Of a stretch of DNA of 64,000 nucleotides, positions 24,438-36,400 are shown in pieces. Under the pieces are notes generated by a model. That model saw only the letters and a list, made by a program, of their open reading frames with translations, searched no databases and was not told the DNA's origin. This DNA comes from Rotaria socialis (Eukaryota; Rotifera; Eurotatoria; Philodinida; Philodinidae): contig CAJNYU010004046.1 in the NCBI GenBank assembly GCA_905331475.1, positions 1,106 through 65,105 on the forward strand, written 5' to 3'. The translations under genes were made by a program, and so were the position numbers. Each line of letters starts with the position of its first letter. The first letter of the stretch is position 1.

Positions 24438-26226
24438 TTAAAAATATAATTGACGCTTGAGGGTGTGGGTGTGGCCCTTCTCTTCATCCACACTCCACAC
24501 CCTCACTTGAAAAAGAATTTTACCTTCGGAAACGGTTCTATCAAGGAGGCAAACGTCGAACTCTGAACCAATCGATGAAGGCAATGGTAATTGTTTTCTA
24601 TCCACTTGTCCATTTGTATCCAGTGGGAATTTGTTGAGGACAACAAAATAGGATGGAACCATGTATTTACGTAGACGATCTTTGCAATAATCTCTAATTG
24701 ATTCAGTAGCAAGCTGTGAGCTATCGCTGATGATATAGGCTACGAGTAAATCTTCTTCTTGGGATAATTTGACCACAAGACAACTGGAGATTTCATTTGG
24801 ACAGCAGGCTATGATTGTTCTCTCAATATCGGCTGTTTCTACTAGTTGATCATCAACTTTTATTTGAAAATCGATACATCCAATATACTCAAGTTCATTT
24901 TTTGCATTGTATCTTGCGAGATCACCTGTCTTGAAATACTCTTCATTATCGATTATGACCCGGCTCGTACTGGTCAATCCAGGATTGTTGTAATAACACT
25001 TGAAAAGACCGGCACCTGTCAATATATGGATGGCAAAATTTTATAATCTTTAGAGTATAAGAGATAATACCTGCAAGATAAATTTGCCCAATACTGTTTG
25101 TATCCGATGGCGAGATAATTTTTCTATCGTTACTTTCATCCAGAAGTAAACATTTATACTCTGCTAGTGAACAGCCGATAGATAAGGTACTTAAATTCGT
25201 GAGTTCATCAATCGTCTCTTTGATTTCGCGCCCTATTGCAGCGCTTGTTTCATTTATGCCGAATCTTAAAAAGATACGAGTTTGCGAAGAATAAGACTTG
25301 ATTTTAGCCAAATATTTTGGTTTAGAAAATTCACTCGATGTCCATAGGATGCGTACTCGTTCTAGTGTTTCACTACGCTCTATATCGTTGAGCTCGAAGT
25401 ATTCAAGCAATTTTTTAAGCAACGATGAATCGGCAAAGAAAATTGTGATTTGCTTGTCTTTGATAGTCTTGCAGAACCGGGTCATATTCAAAGTAGCGCT
25501 AGACGGTAAAAGCACTAGTGTGCCAGAAGGAACTGTCAAAAGAGGCATCAAAATTTCAAACAAATGAATGGCCCACGATGACTCAGCTATTTGAAGAACT
25601 TTGTCACTGTGATTGGTGTCCCAACTTATTAGATTATGAACACCTGCTATAAGAGATGCGTGTGTGTGTACAATAATTTTTTGTCGACCATTTGCATCAG
25701 ATGTGCAAACAATAAAACTCGAGGTATTGCTCTCGACGTGGATATCTGAGAAACGAATTCAGTATGTGAACTTGTTCAAAATAAAGTACAAACAATTACT
25801 TTGCTCAGGCGCTTCTTCTCTAGTGTCAGCTAGTAAAATATGTTGTATATTGATCATATGAATTTGTTGACTAATCATGCTTGAGAATCTATCACATGTA
25901 TTTCCATGAACAAGAACAAATCGGCCTCGAGTTTCATCGATCAATGTACGAACATACGCAGATGGATCACTCGGACTTAGCGGACAATACGCCCCACCAG
26001 CACACATGATTCCTAATAGTCCACATACCATCTCTATACTAGGATCAACATATTGGTAGATGATATCACCTAATTCGACTTGAAGATGACGAGCAATACA
26101 GATCACATTCATGAGTAGTTCGGCATATGTCCATGTCTGTTCTTCGAATTCAATCGCAACTTGTTGTGGAGAGGTAAGTGCTACTTCGAAAAGCATTTCG
26201 AGAATGTTCCTTGACGGCACGGTCAT
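24438..26226 (-). CDS. NRPS-type adenylation domain protein, truncated and degenerate
   Basis: Three minus-strand exons: 25800-26226 (ATG at 26224-26226), 25071-25745 and 24524-25015, or to a TGA at 24438 if the last donor is not used. The product is a stand-alone adenylation (AMP-forming) domain. Core motifs can be followed: A1-like WTYAELL, A2 MCAGGAYCPL, A3 CTSDANGRQKII (lacking the usual TSG-TG-PK glycines), A5 FGINETSA, A6 GQIYLAGAG, A7 YFKTGDLAR, A8 GCIDFQIKVDDQ (consensus Arg-Gly replaced), A9 LRKYMVPSY and A10 NGQVDRKQLP. No condensation or carrier domain is visible before or after; the frame ends in a TGTGGG-type hairpin. The family activates amino acids for peptide synthesis in bacteria and fungi, and such genes are known as foreign acquisitions in bdelloids. 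Loss of conserved A3 and A8 residues suggests reduced or absent catalysis. Confidence 0.75.
24458..24505. repeat. TGTGGG-type hairpin at the 3' end of the adenylation gene
   Basis: tgagggtgtgggtgtgg and ccacactccacaccctca are imperfect inverted arms with an 11-base loop. The sequence lies just past the last NRPS-like motif and contributes the tail of the read-through frame. Confidence 0.5.
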
Positions 26227-29200
26227 GATAAAACCCTATTTACAATCTAGAACATAGATAGAAGAGAGAAAGCGAACGGCTATTCGAGGCAATACTGAAC
26301 ATGAAATAAGAAACAATTGATCTATAATGATAATAATTAAAATTAATTATGAATAAAATATTATTCAACGATAGTTAATCTCTGGTATAACAGTAGGAGA
26401 AGTTCATCAATGTTCTGTATTATCTTCTACATCGTGATATGATTAGAAAGACTAAACTGATATATAAAAAGAAATTCTTTTTTAACATATATATTCTATT
26501 CATATATCGTTCGTTCGTTCATTACAAAGAAAATTCAAAATAAAGTAAGATCTCTGTTAATAAACAATAACAAAAGAGCTAACTACCACGGAATGACTCT
26601 TTGTGTTAATTGTTATCTAAGATAGAACAGGTAAGGTCGTAAACGGAGAAAACAGAACGGCCGTATGGTGAGCATATCCGTGCACGATGATTTACATCCG
26701 TTTACGAAATTCGTAATCGTTGATCTGATTGTATAGAAAGTTTACCTATCAATGTTTTCAAAGAATAAGAGTGATCTGTATCAAGCATTGAAATTTGCAT
26801 TTTCCTCTACAGCTAACAATTTACTAATAATTTATGTATGCTAGTTTTTAATCATAAAAATGCACATAGAACCTTTCCGATTTTTTCTTTTAAATCAAGT
26901 TTGTGAAAAGGATAAATTCTTTCTAGATGTTGTGTAATACTAAAATCATTAGAGAAGTACATGTCTATCTTTTTCACAGATATAATTTGTCACAAGAACA
27001 AATGATTATTAATTGAGGAATATAAATATGAGACGGCTCTACTCAAGTTCTATTTTAGCACTTATCAGTATTGTTTGCAATCGATCTATGTCTACCATTA
27101 ACTGGTATATAATCCTAACTCTTGTTGTCTGACAAAACGGCGTACTATTCAGAAAGACTCAATTGTCAAGGGGTAATAATTACACTCGCACTCTACTCGT
27201 CTCATATCGTACTGTAAGCTTGAAATTATTGTATATAGAATATATAAATAGGTGAGATAAAAAGAAGTTATTTTTATTTCATCGTAATATTTTATGTCTC
27301 ATGCCACCCAACAATTTAAGTTATAAGGATATATTGTTACGATAATTAAAAATTATTCCTCGTACACAAATAATATCCATATCTCACTGAAGTGAGGATA
27401 TTTTGCTATATGAATGCATTGATTATTCCCGAAAAATGATCTGGCGTCACAGGTGCTGCAATTGTTTAACTTTCAAACTCTAGACTAAATTTTTTCCCTA
27501 TTCTGACCATAACTATTCGAACTTACACAAAATATAAAAATTAGATGTTTTACGATAAAAATACTGCACCGAGTTACTGTTTAAAAAATGGTTGCATTTG
27601 CATGACTTGTACAGCAATTTACAGGCTATGATAGCAGCATTGAAGGAGTAACAATCACCAAAATTGCCACTAGCTGGTTAACCAGCTAAGAGTCAATAAA
27701 TTGCTGTTTCATCAATAGTAAATAGTTAGCATGACCTTCAAAGTAATTGATTTGGCGTTTATCTCTCTTGATATGTCGGAGCAGCTTGAAACCGCAGTCG
27801 ATATTCTTACAAGTCACAATTTATTTCAAAGCAAATGCTGAATATCATGTTTTATTTTATTATACAATATCCCTGTCTGCAATGGGAGTAACATTATCGT
27901 ATTTTATATTTTAATCTTGTGACGACTGTATTAAAACCTTTTTCATGTTGTACAGAGGGTGACACTTTCTCTTGAGTAATGCCGTACAATAACGTTATAG
28001 GTGGTATACTGTACAGCTACAGACAAGAGAGAAACAATGAAAATGTGTGCTTACAGTTGTGCTTCGCTGCTGTGAAGTGCTTATCGATTTCAAATTTACT
28101 TCCAGTTACTTGGCCTTGTTTTCGAACTACTTGAGTGATACTTTAAACTTCGTCAAGTTTCTACTTTGACGCTTTTTTCGATTTCAAGTTCACATTTTCC
28201 CTCTTGTAGTATACACACATGAAAAAGTGAGCAATATCTTATATAACAGTACTACTGTAAAAATAATCGAATAAGCTTTGAATAATACTTACCAACAGGG
28301 CTGAAATGCAATGTACGCAATATTTGAAAATCCGTTTGCTTTCAATCATTCGACCAATCGGAGAGAAAGAGAATCTCGTTCGTTAAATAAAAAAAAGCTA
28401 GACAAAAAACGCAATGCAAAACGTTTTCGATGGTTATGCACACATTACTTCGCTTGCCTTGAGGTGGTGAAAGAGATAAAATCAAGGTAAACAGAAGCAT
28501 CCAAGAAAAATTGAGAGATGCAACACGACGCAGTGAAGTGAAAAGTAGTATTAGCGCACACGTGTTTTGCTTTCTATGATTGGAAAAAGATAAATAAGCA
28601 AGGTAAGCCGTATTGGCATGAAGCCGACAGTATTGATGCAGAAATAAATATTTTTATGATCAAATGTACCCCCTTCCTTTCAGTATAGGATTATTATTAT
28701 GTCGTTAGTTTGTTTTGCATTTGTACTAATTGTAGATACTAATAAAAGATATAACTTGAAAAATAATACAGCAAAAAGAAGAGGAAAACCTAGTATTACC
28801 CAGTACAATTGGTTTACGACAATTAAAAAATTCATCATCTGAACATTTTTATTCTTGTACATCTGAAGTTACTTATAAACATACACCCGTCTATTATCAC
28901 AGTTTTCATGTGAAAGGTTGCCTTTGCTTGCAATCAAACCAAAATTAATTCCTATTGATTAATATTAAGTAAATTTGTATGTAAAATTATTTTGATAGTC
29001 TCTAATTACATCTGAAAATTACACTTTTAACAAGAAGTATGAATTTTAATCGTCATGTTTCGTCGTCACATTACGGCAACACCAGTGAATATACTTGCCA
29101 GTAGAAAATGCTTTACTCTTCGAATTTGAATATGCCAGATTAAAATGCATTAAAAATCATCAAGCTACACATCTTTTAAATCGATAATTTTTTCATGAAA

Positions 29201-29830
29201 AACTGAACGTGAATGATAGAACAATTGAATAGAGTTGTTTTTAGTGGTAATATTTTCATCAATAACATAAATTGACTACAGATTTGATTAATTTTTAAGG
29301 ATGAATGATACATAAATTATACGATTGATAATGGCTAACAATGCATGAATGAATAATGATGCTAATCATAAATATACCGCACAGGCAAATTATATGATGA
29401 GAAAGCACGTTTCAATGCTATCTTTTTAACCCTGAAGTCGTGAAATCTTTTCACAATTATTCTCGATGATTCTAAACAGTGTTCTAAAGGAAAATAACCC
29501 TCATCACTATCCAGTCACTTCACATTTCTTATATTTCCTAGACTAAAAGGATGGAATATAAAACCGCAATTCACCTGTATCTGTCTATTTGTACGTTTAT
29601 CGATTTGTTCGCCTCCTTAACCGTGATCTTATCACAAGCGACCATTTCGATGATACTAATGGCCATTTTAAAGCCACAAGCCATGAGTGAATCCTGTGGA
29701 AGTGGTGGTGAGTTAACTATCGTGACATTTCCGAACCATTCATTTTAGTGGCTAGGTAAGACTCAGCATCTCTCCCACCTGTCCGTCTTTCATCTTTAAT
29801 TTGGGTACTTTTTCGTATAAATTAATTATT
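26227..29830. other. Intergenic; one palindrome, one weak open frame
   Basis: TAGCTGGTTAACCAGCTA at 27671-27688 is a perfect 18-bp palindrome. An ATG-initiated 65-codon frame at 29551-29748 encodes a hydrophobic peptide and contains a good gtgagt donor near its end, but no partner exon is recognisable, so I do not call a gene. The rest is AT-rich sequence without recognised content. Confidence 0.4.
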
Positions 29831-30030
29831 AATGCGGTGCGAAGCACAGCATTTATGTAGTCCGTCGCGAGTTTTTTTTATTAATGCGATGCGAAGCATA
29901 GCATTTCTGTTATGCGTCGCGAGTTTTTAATGCGATGCGAAGCAGGAAGCATTTCTGTTATGCGTCGCGAGTTTTTTTAATGCGATGCGAAGCAGGAAGC
30001 ATTTCTGTTATGCGTCGCGAGTTTTTTTTT
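29831..30030. repeat. Tandem repeat, four units of about 50 bp
   Basis: Four consecutive units begin AATGCGATGCGAAGC (the first AATGCGGTGCGAAGC), continue through 'gcatttctgttatgcgtcgcgag' type sequence and end in a T-run of variable length. Units two to four are nearly identical. Their head is the inverse of GCTTCGCATCGCATT, which closes both copies of the adjacent duplication. Confidence 0.85.
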
Positions 30031-30045
30031 TTCTTTTTTACTTGA

Positions 30046-31006
30046 CCGTACGCATCGTTTTCGTCATTTTGTGACTCGATGATGTCGAGAACCAAAAATG
30101 ATAAAAACCTCGTTTAAACGCAAGCTAGTAGAATCGAGGTCGAACTGCTAACCCCTGTTTTCGAATGTTCAATCTGAAGTTCCGTTCGCTCACAAATGTG
30201 GTTCCAAAATGACGAAAATGAAAGAAATTTGTTCCGAGATAATTAAAATGACGTCATCAACATATGTTAGGTAGTATAGTCTATTCATTAACAGCTGATC
30301 TAAGATAATGAATCATGGAGATAATTAATTGTTCAATCGAAATCGTTCTTTAAGAATGTATCGCTAAGTAAGAATAGAGTTTTCTCAGTGATGAATAGCA
30401 CTATGGCTACATAAAAAGTATTCAAGATTTCTTTCAGTTGAAAATTTTTCGTAGGAAATTCAGATTCCTGCTTCGCATCGCATTTCGTATACGAGTGAAA
30501 CTCGAATACCATCTAGTTTTTCATACTTTTTAACTAGGCGTACGCATCAAATTTGTCATTTTGTGACGCGATGATCTCGAAAACCGAAAATCGCAGAAAA
30601 CTCGTTGAAACGTGAGATCGAAGTATCAAGATCGAACTGAGAACATCTGTTTTCGAATCTTTAAACTAAAGTTCCGCTCACTCAGAAATGTGGTTCCAAA
30701 ATGACGAAAATGAAAGAAATTTATCAAGCGATAATTAAAGTGACGTCATGAACATATGTTATCCACTATAGTCTATTCATTTACAGCTGATCTAAGATAA
30801 TGAATCATGGAGATAATTAATCGATCAATCGAAACCGATCCTTAAGAATGTATCGCTAAGTAAGAATGGAGTTTTCTCAGTGATGAATTTCATCATGTCG
30901 ACATAAATAGTGTTCAAGTTTTGTCTGCATCGTAGATTTTTCGTGAAGATCCGATTCGAGCTTCGCATCGCATTTCGTATTCGAGTAAAACTTGAATACC
31001 ATCTAG
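30046..31006. repeat. Two direct copies of a 470-bp repeat unit
   Basis: Copy one (30046-30516) and copy two (30538-31006) align along their whole length, from 'cgtacgcatc' through 'ttccaaaatgacgaaaatga' to 'gaataccatctag'. Both keep TGACGTCA (30249-30256 and 30741-30748) and both end with GCTTCGCATCGCATTTCGTA. With the tandem units on the left, the block from 29831 looks like one element family with inverted GATGCGAAGC ends and an internal duplication. It has no coding capacity. Confidence 0.8.
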
Positions 31007-31756
31007 TTTATGATTGTGGAAGAGAGGTTAACAAAATTATTCATGAAGTATACTCCAAAAAATAGGTGAAAAAAAACAAGAGAGATAATTTTCAACATGA
31101 TCCTTTCTGAATCTATTTCATAGTCGTATAAAGCAATGTGAGCTAGATCTGACATCGCCCTATTGAAAAAAGAGCTGGTAATATTCTGATGAATTCGTTC
31201 GGTACTATTTTATATAGGTTATGGTCAAACTTGTAGTTCATTATCTGACTGCTTACAAATTTAGTATTATGCAAATATCTATTTGTTTTATTAGAATTTA
31301 AACAAAAATAAAAAAAACAAGTATTTTGCATCCTTATTTTGAAATTCTTCTACTGAAGAATATTCAAAATTCAATCAGAAATAGATTGCTTTTTAAACCA
31401 CAAAAATTGATCAATGAAAAAAATGAAAACTTTCTGGCAAACAGAAGAAGAAGAATCCTATTATAGGATTGTCATATTTTAATAATCTTTCGTTTATTCA
31501 AATATGATATTCATCAATGATAAGAAACTCATTACACTAGATGAAATACTCAATAGTTAATTCTTAATCCCAAGGATTTACATATATCCATATATATATA
31601 TTTTATTGAAATAGTATATGCATAATGTTATTTATATATAATTATTTATTTATTTATTTATTTTTCTAAACAGTCGAGAATAAGTTTTACAAGACTTGTC
31701 ATTTAGTTAAAGACGCGTTCAAAAGAAAAGATACTTGACAAACAAAGAATCACTTA

Positions 31757-33405
31757 TTAAACAGCTGTTGTTCTTGGTTCAAATGAAGCCGAAGCACGCT
31801 TTTTATTTTGATTAAAAAATCGTTCCATTATGCTACCACTATTAGGCAAGTGCGACATGGAAGCATGTAACGAACGAAGTGTTACTGACCCTGATAATGG
31901 TCGTGGTTTTGGTTGACTACTACCATTACTTATATGATTAACATGTTCGAAATTAATAGGTCCTGATATATCCGATTTTTTAACTGTTCGAATTTTAGAT
32001 AGACTTCGACAACGACGTAATTCGAATTGTTGTTGTTGTTGTTCTTTATCTGGTTTATTTGATATCGTTTTCAAACGTGAATAACGACGTGGAATTTCCT
32101 TATTATTGCTATTATTATTATTATTGTTGTTGTTTTGTTGTAAATCATTGCTTTCAGCTGGTAATGGTGGTGGATTTGCTAAATTCATTCGTCGTTCATA
32201 TTCTAATATTTCATAATAATGCCGGAAAAATAATCGACATGTGTCATTTCGTTCAAATTTAAATACAGCCAGCATATTCGATTCTGGTAGCCAACATGTT
32301 ATATAGTTATCTTTTGGTAAACGTAATTCGGCATGATCAGATATTAAACTTGACCATACGGCAAAACAACTTTCATGTTGTGCAAGTATTAATTGAACTT
32401 GCCTTGTTCGTTTCAAATTAGCTCCCTTAAAATTAAGAAAAACAAAGCAATTAACTAATTAACTTAAAAACATTTTATGAGCAATCTGAGAATACAAACT
32501 GTATTATAAATCCAAATAGGAACACCAAGTTGCTGACACGACCAATCTTCAAAATTAGCCAACTGTCGTGTTGTTGTTATATAGAGACGTGCTATTGAAC
32601 GAGCCGATTTAACTAATGTGCCAACACTACTATAAAACATTTCAAGGCGCTTAACATCCACAGCAATCGTCGTATCACCATTTTGATGTTCATTTTGGTG
32701 TGGTGATACGGCCGATGAAAGTTCATTAATACCAACGATCGACGATGATGTTGATGTTGTTCTTGATGAACGATGAGATGATGTACGTTTATTCATACTG
32801 ATTGATGAATATCGACGTGGTGCCATAGGTGGTTGACCATTGGTATTATTGTGAGATGGTGTTGGACGCGCTCGATAAACAATAGGTGACGTTAATGATG
32901 ATGAAGAAAGTGTTTGTGGTATCGGTGGTGGATATAAAGAACGCGTTGAATTGTGATGAAATCCATTATTCATTGGCATGCCAGGAACTTTACTGTCGTT
33001 GCTAGAACTGTTCAATTGAGTGTACGATCGTTGATGGACCATTGGTTTGACAATGCCTACTAAAGTTTTAGATTCATATCTTTGACGAAGATCGTTAACA
33101 TGAAATGTTGAATTGTTTTTTGGAGTCGATTCATATAGAATTGTTGATTTCGGGCGTTCATAATTAGATATGTGAGGCGCTGGTGATGACGATGGTGATG
33201 GATAATAATTTGTATAATTTGGTGGAAGCGTTTGTTTTGGTCTTTGCGGATAAGGATAACAAAATGAAGGGGAAAGTGTTTCAGTAGATGCGTCTGATGA
33301 TTGCTTCAAAACATTTGATCGTTCTAGTGACCAACCGCTGTGTTGTAGACGACAGGCACGAGTTGAAATATTCGTATAAAAGGGTTCACTAGAATTATCG
33401 TACAT
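31757..33405 (-). CDS. Unrecognised Ser/Pro-rich protein with a possible PH-like domain
   Basis: Two minus-strand exons, 32500-33405 (ATG at 33403-33405) and 31757-32425, join in phase 0 after WIYNT to give 524 residues. Residues 1 to about 230 are low complexity, rich in Ser, Pro, Asn and Arg, with runs such as APHIS and PPPIPQ that suggest disorder and SH3/WW-type ligands. Residues about 240-400 look folded: an alpha-helical stretch (MFYSSVGTLVKSARSIARLY), EDWSCQQLGVPIW, then a strand-rich part (RQVQLILAQHESCFAVWSSL, NMLAVFKFER) closed by a helix (CRLFFRHYYEILEYE). That order resembles a PH/PTB/WH1-type fold. The C-terminal part is again disordered, with poly-Asn and poly-Gln. I do not recognise the family; a cytoplasmic adaptor is an inference. 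Confidence 0.75.
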
Positions 33406-36400
33406 TGTATACCAGTTAATTCTATAAAACCATCGCCAATATGAGTAATAATTGTCGTAAGAGTACTTAATGTTTATGTAAACTAGCTATAATATAAAAG
33501 AGACAAAGAAAGAAAGAGAACAACTCAATAAAATGAGTGGACACATTAAGATAATCGAACAACATTGTCCCACTATGAATTATATAGAAAGAGGACACAC
33601 ACACACACACATATAACACCAACAATCACATCATCATGGCAATCTGTACAAGGAAAAAAGTTCCTTGACAATCCATCTCATAATGTGTATAGTATACATA
33701 CTATATGCATGAGAGAGAGAGAGAGAGAGAGAGTAACAGATTAGCCAAAGGCGAGCTTTAGTGTTCTTTATTTGCAAGCCTAATATATGTAACATGCCAT
33801 TAAAAACAAAATATGTTTATAACACTCCCATCTACAAAGACATCCTATGAGCGTATGTAAGTTCAATAGTATATGCGAAAAGAAATAACAGAAAAAGAAA
33901 GGGAAAAAGAGAAGAAAGAAAACGAATTAATTTCTATCAATGTGACACGTTTATAACAATCATTTTTTGTTCGATAAGTCCATATGCGCATAGCAACTAT
34001 TCATGCACAGACCGGTGAACATCTATAGGTCTATTGTATTTTTTTTCTTTAGCGTCCATGCAACACAACTCAAAAATAAGTCGTTGTATAAGCAAGTATT
34101 TAATGAAGGCGATGGCGTTTTTCTGTCTCGCTCTGTCTCTGTCTCTCTGATTTGTTTTATCTAGCGTTTTTTGATGATACACCATCAACGACGAACTATA
34201 AGAAAATAAAAATAAAAAGACTTGTCTCTTCAATGAAATCATCAACAGACATTTGAGTCCCTTCAGCGTTTGTACGTGTTCGTCATTTTTACAGTAATTA
34301 TTTTGATCGATTGAATTTTCTCAATTCTACACCTTCAAGTTACGTAAAAAAAAATGAGCATTCTACTTTAACAGTGACGAGATATAGATGAAATATAACA
34401 AAGAAAGTGTTGTAAACACGAAGCTGATAGTCGAGTCATTATATGTATATATATATATATATATTATATAACAAATCGATAGAGAATGCACGAGTACTCA
34501 GCTGAATAATTAGATGATAGAGAATATCATTGTTTTGTTTTGTTAGGTATAGTTTTAGAGATATACGTATAACTAAGGTAAAAGAAATTATTCCTACTGT
34601 CGTCGGCTCATATCGATTGACCCTGGTGTAGTAGCAATGAACTGATAAAGAATGCTTGCACGTATGTTGCCAAGTAATCCATCATCATTTTATAGCACTT
34701 CCTGGCCTTGCCTATGTCGATTGCAAGAGAGCGGAGCCAGCCTGCCAAGATTTGTACAAACACATATGTGCACATATTGAACAATAAACCATGTTCTTCA
34801 TTTTTCTCTACATTTGTTTGCAATTCCCAAGAATGTTGAAGGGCATCTATACACGTTGCCTGCCTGGTGTTCATCATCGTTATTATTCTCTTTCTTTACC
34901 TGTGTAATTAATATGTTCGATCTACTTACTAGTAACACCGTCATTCAAAAAGAACAGACAGACGACTATGTCGTTCAATCATCGTCAATAGAGGTTTATG
35001 TAATGAAAATGCATACGCAGTCAGGCGGATGTTGATGATTTTGAAGAATAAATTTTATGCGAATAAGTTCCGTTTTATAATCAATATCGATCACCTTCTA
35101 TTGTCTTTTCTATTTTGTGCATTGTAGAGAGAAAAAGATAGCTAAAGAGATCATGCATATGGTCAATCAACACGATGAATACACGAACAAGAAGAAGAAA
35201 AAGAAAAAAGAACACGAAGTCAGAAGAAAAAAAAATCTCCTGGACTTATCGATAATACTAAAAGAACTAAGAAAGAAATGATACCTGCTAATGTTGAACA
35301 GGAGAAAAAAGAAGACCTTTCTATTGAATACAACATAACATACACATTCTCAAGTAAAAGAGCCATGAATTTCTTTCTCTTGCCTTGTGCTGCCATTCAA
35401 CAAATAGCTACTTGCACTGAACCTTGTTTCTCTCTCTCTCTCTCTCTCTTACATGCCGTTGGCAATAGATAATCATAATTATAACTAAAAGGATGTTTAC
35501 ATTCTTTCGTTCATAGACGTATGTCTTATAATAAGCAATCCATCAATAAAAGGAAATGAATCGGCATGCAAAGTCATAATAGAAACCAAACAAAAAAAAA
35601 ATTAAAAAAAATTAAAACGACAACTTCATCACTATTAGTATTATTAAAAAAATGATGTTATCATTACAAGTGCATCCATACAGATATTGATCGTCAAGAT
35701 AATATTATTGTTCAATTGACGGGAAACCTAATCAATTACTGTGGTTCAATATTGTGAACTATATCAGTAGTAGTCATTTCAAATTAACCTTTTACACTTC
35801 TCCGTATTTATATATATATATATTGCTCTAAGTGTTGAACTTTAGGATGTAACTGTCAAGAGGAATTTTCATTTTTATCTAGAATATTTACTTTCATGGT
35901 CAGATTAAGTAGTAGTAGTGAAATAAAAACGAAGAGAAAGTTACGTATTAACACTTTGGCGTACCATGATAGAAGATCAAAAGAATGAGAAAATGGCTAT
36001 TTTATAGCATATTACATCATTTGTTATCTCAATCGTAAGAAAATACTAGTAAATAGTAGTCATAAAACAAAATTAAGCATACAATCTGTAGTAATGATTA
36101 GTATTTTTTTCTAATATCTATGAGATTAAACTATTTTGAGAAAAGAAAAGGAAAGGCTAAGAGCAAATAGTTGTTTTCCGTTGAGATAAATATTTGTAGT
36201 TTTATGTATCTGTGTTTTTTTTTGTATTAAGCATATTTTCATTTTGAATATACAGAGCAAAATAAGATTAATGTTAAACATTGAGCTTACTATCATATCA
36301 TGAAGCGAATTAAGTATTTGTATATACAATACGCGACGAGTCTCGCGAACATATGCTTTGCATCAAATGATTATGACTTCAATCTTAATGTAATATGTGT

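Noticed and set aside
34608-35035. Open frames on both strands in a less AT-rich patch
   Set aside because: Protein-like in part, but no family, no consistent splice pairing and equal openness on both strands; possibly untranslated exon or conserved non-coding DNA.
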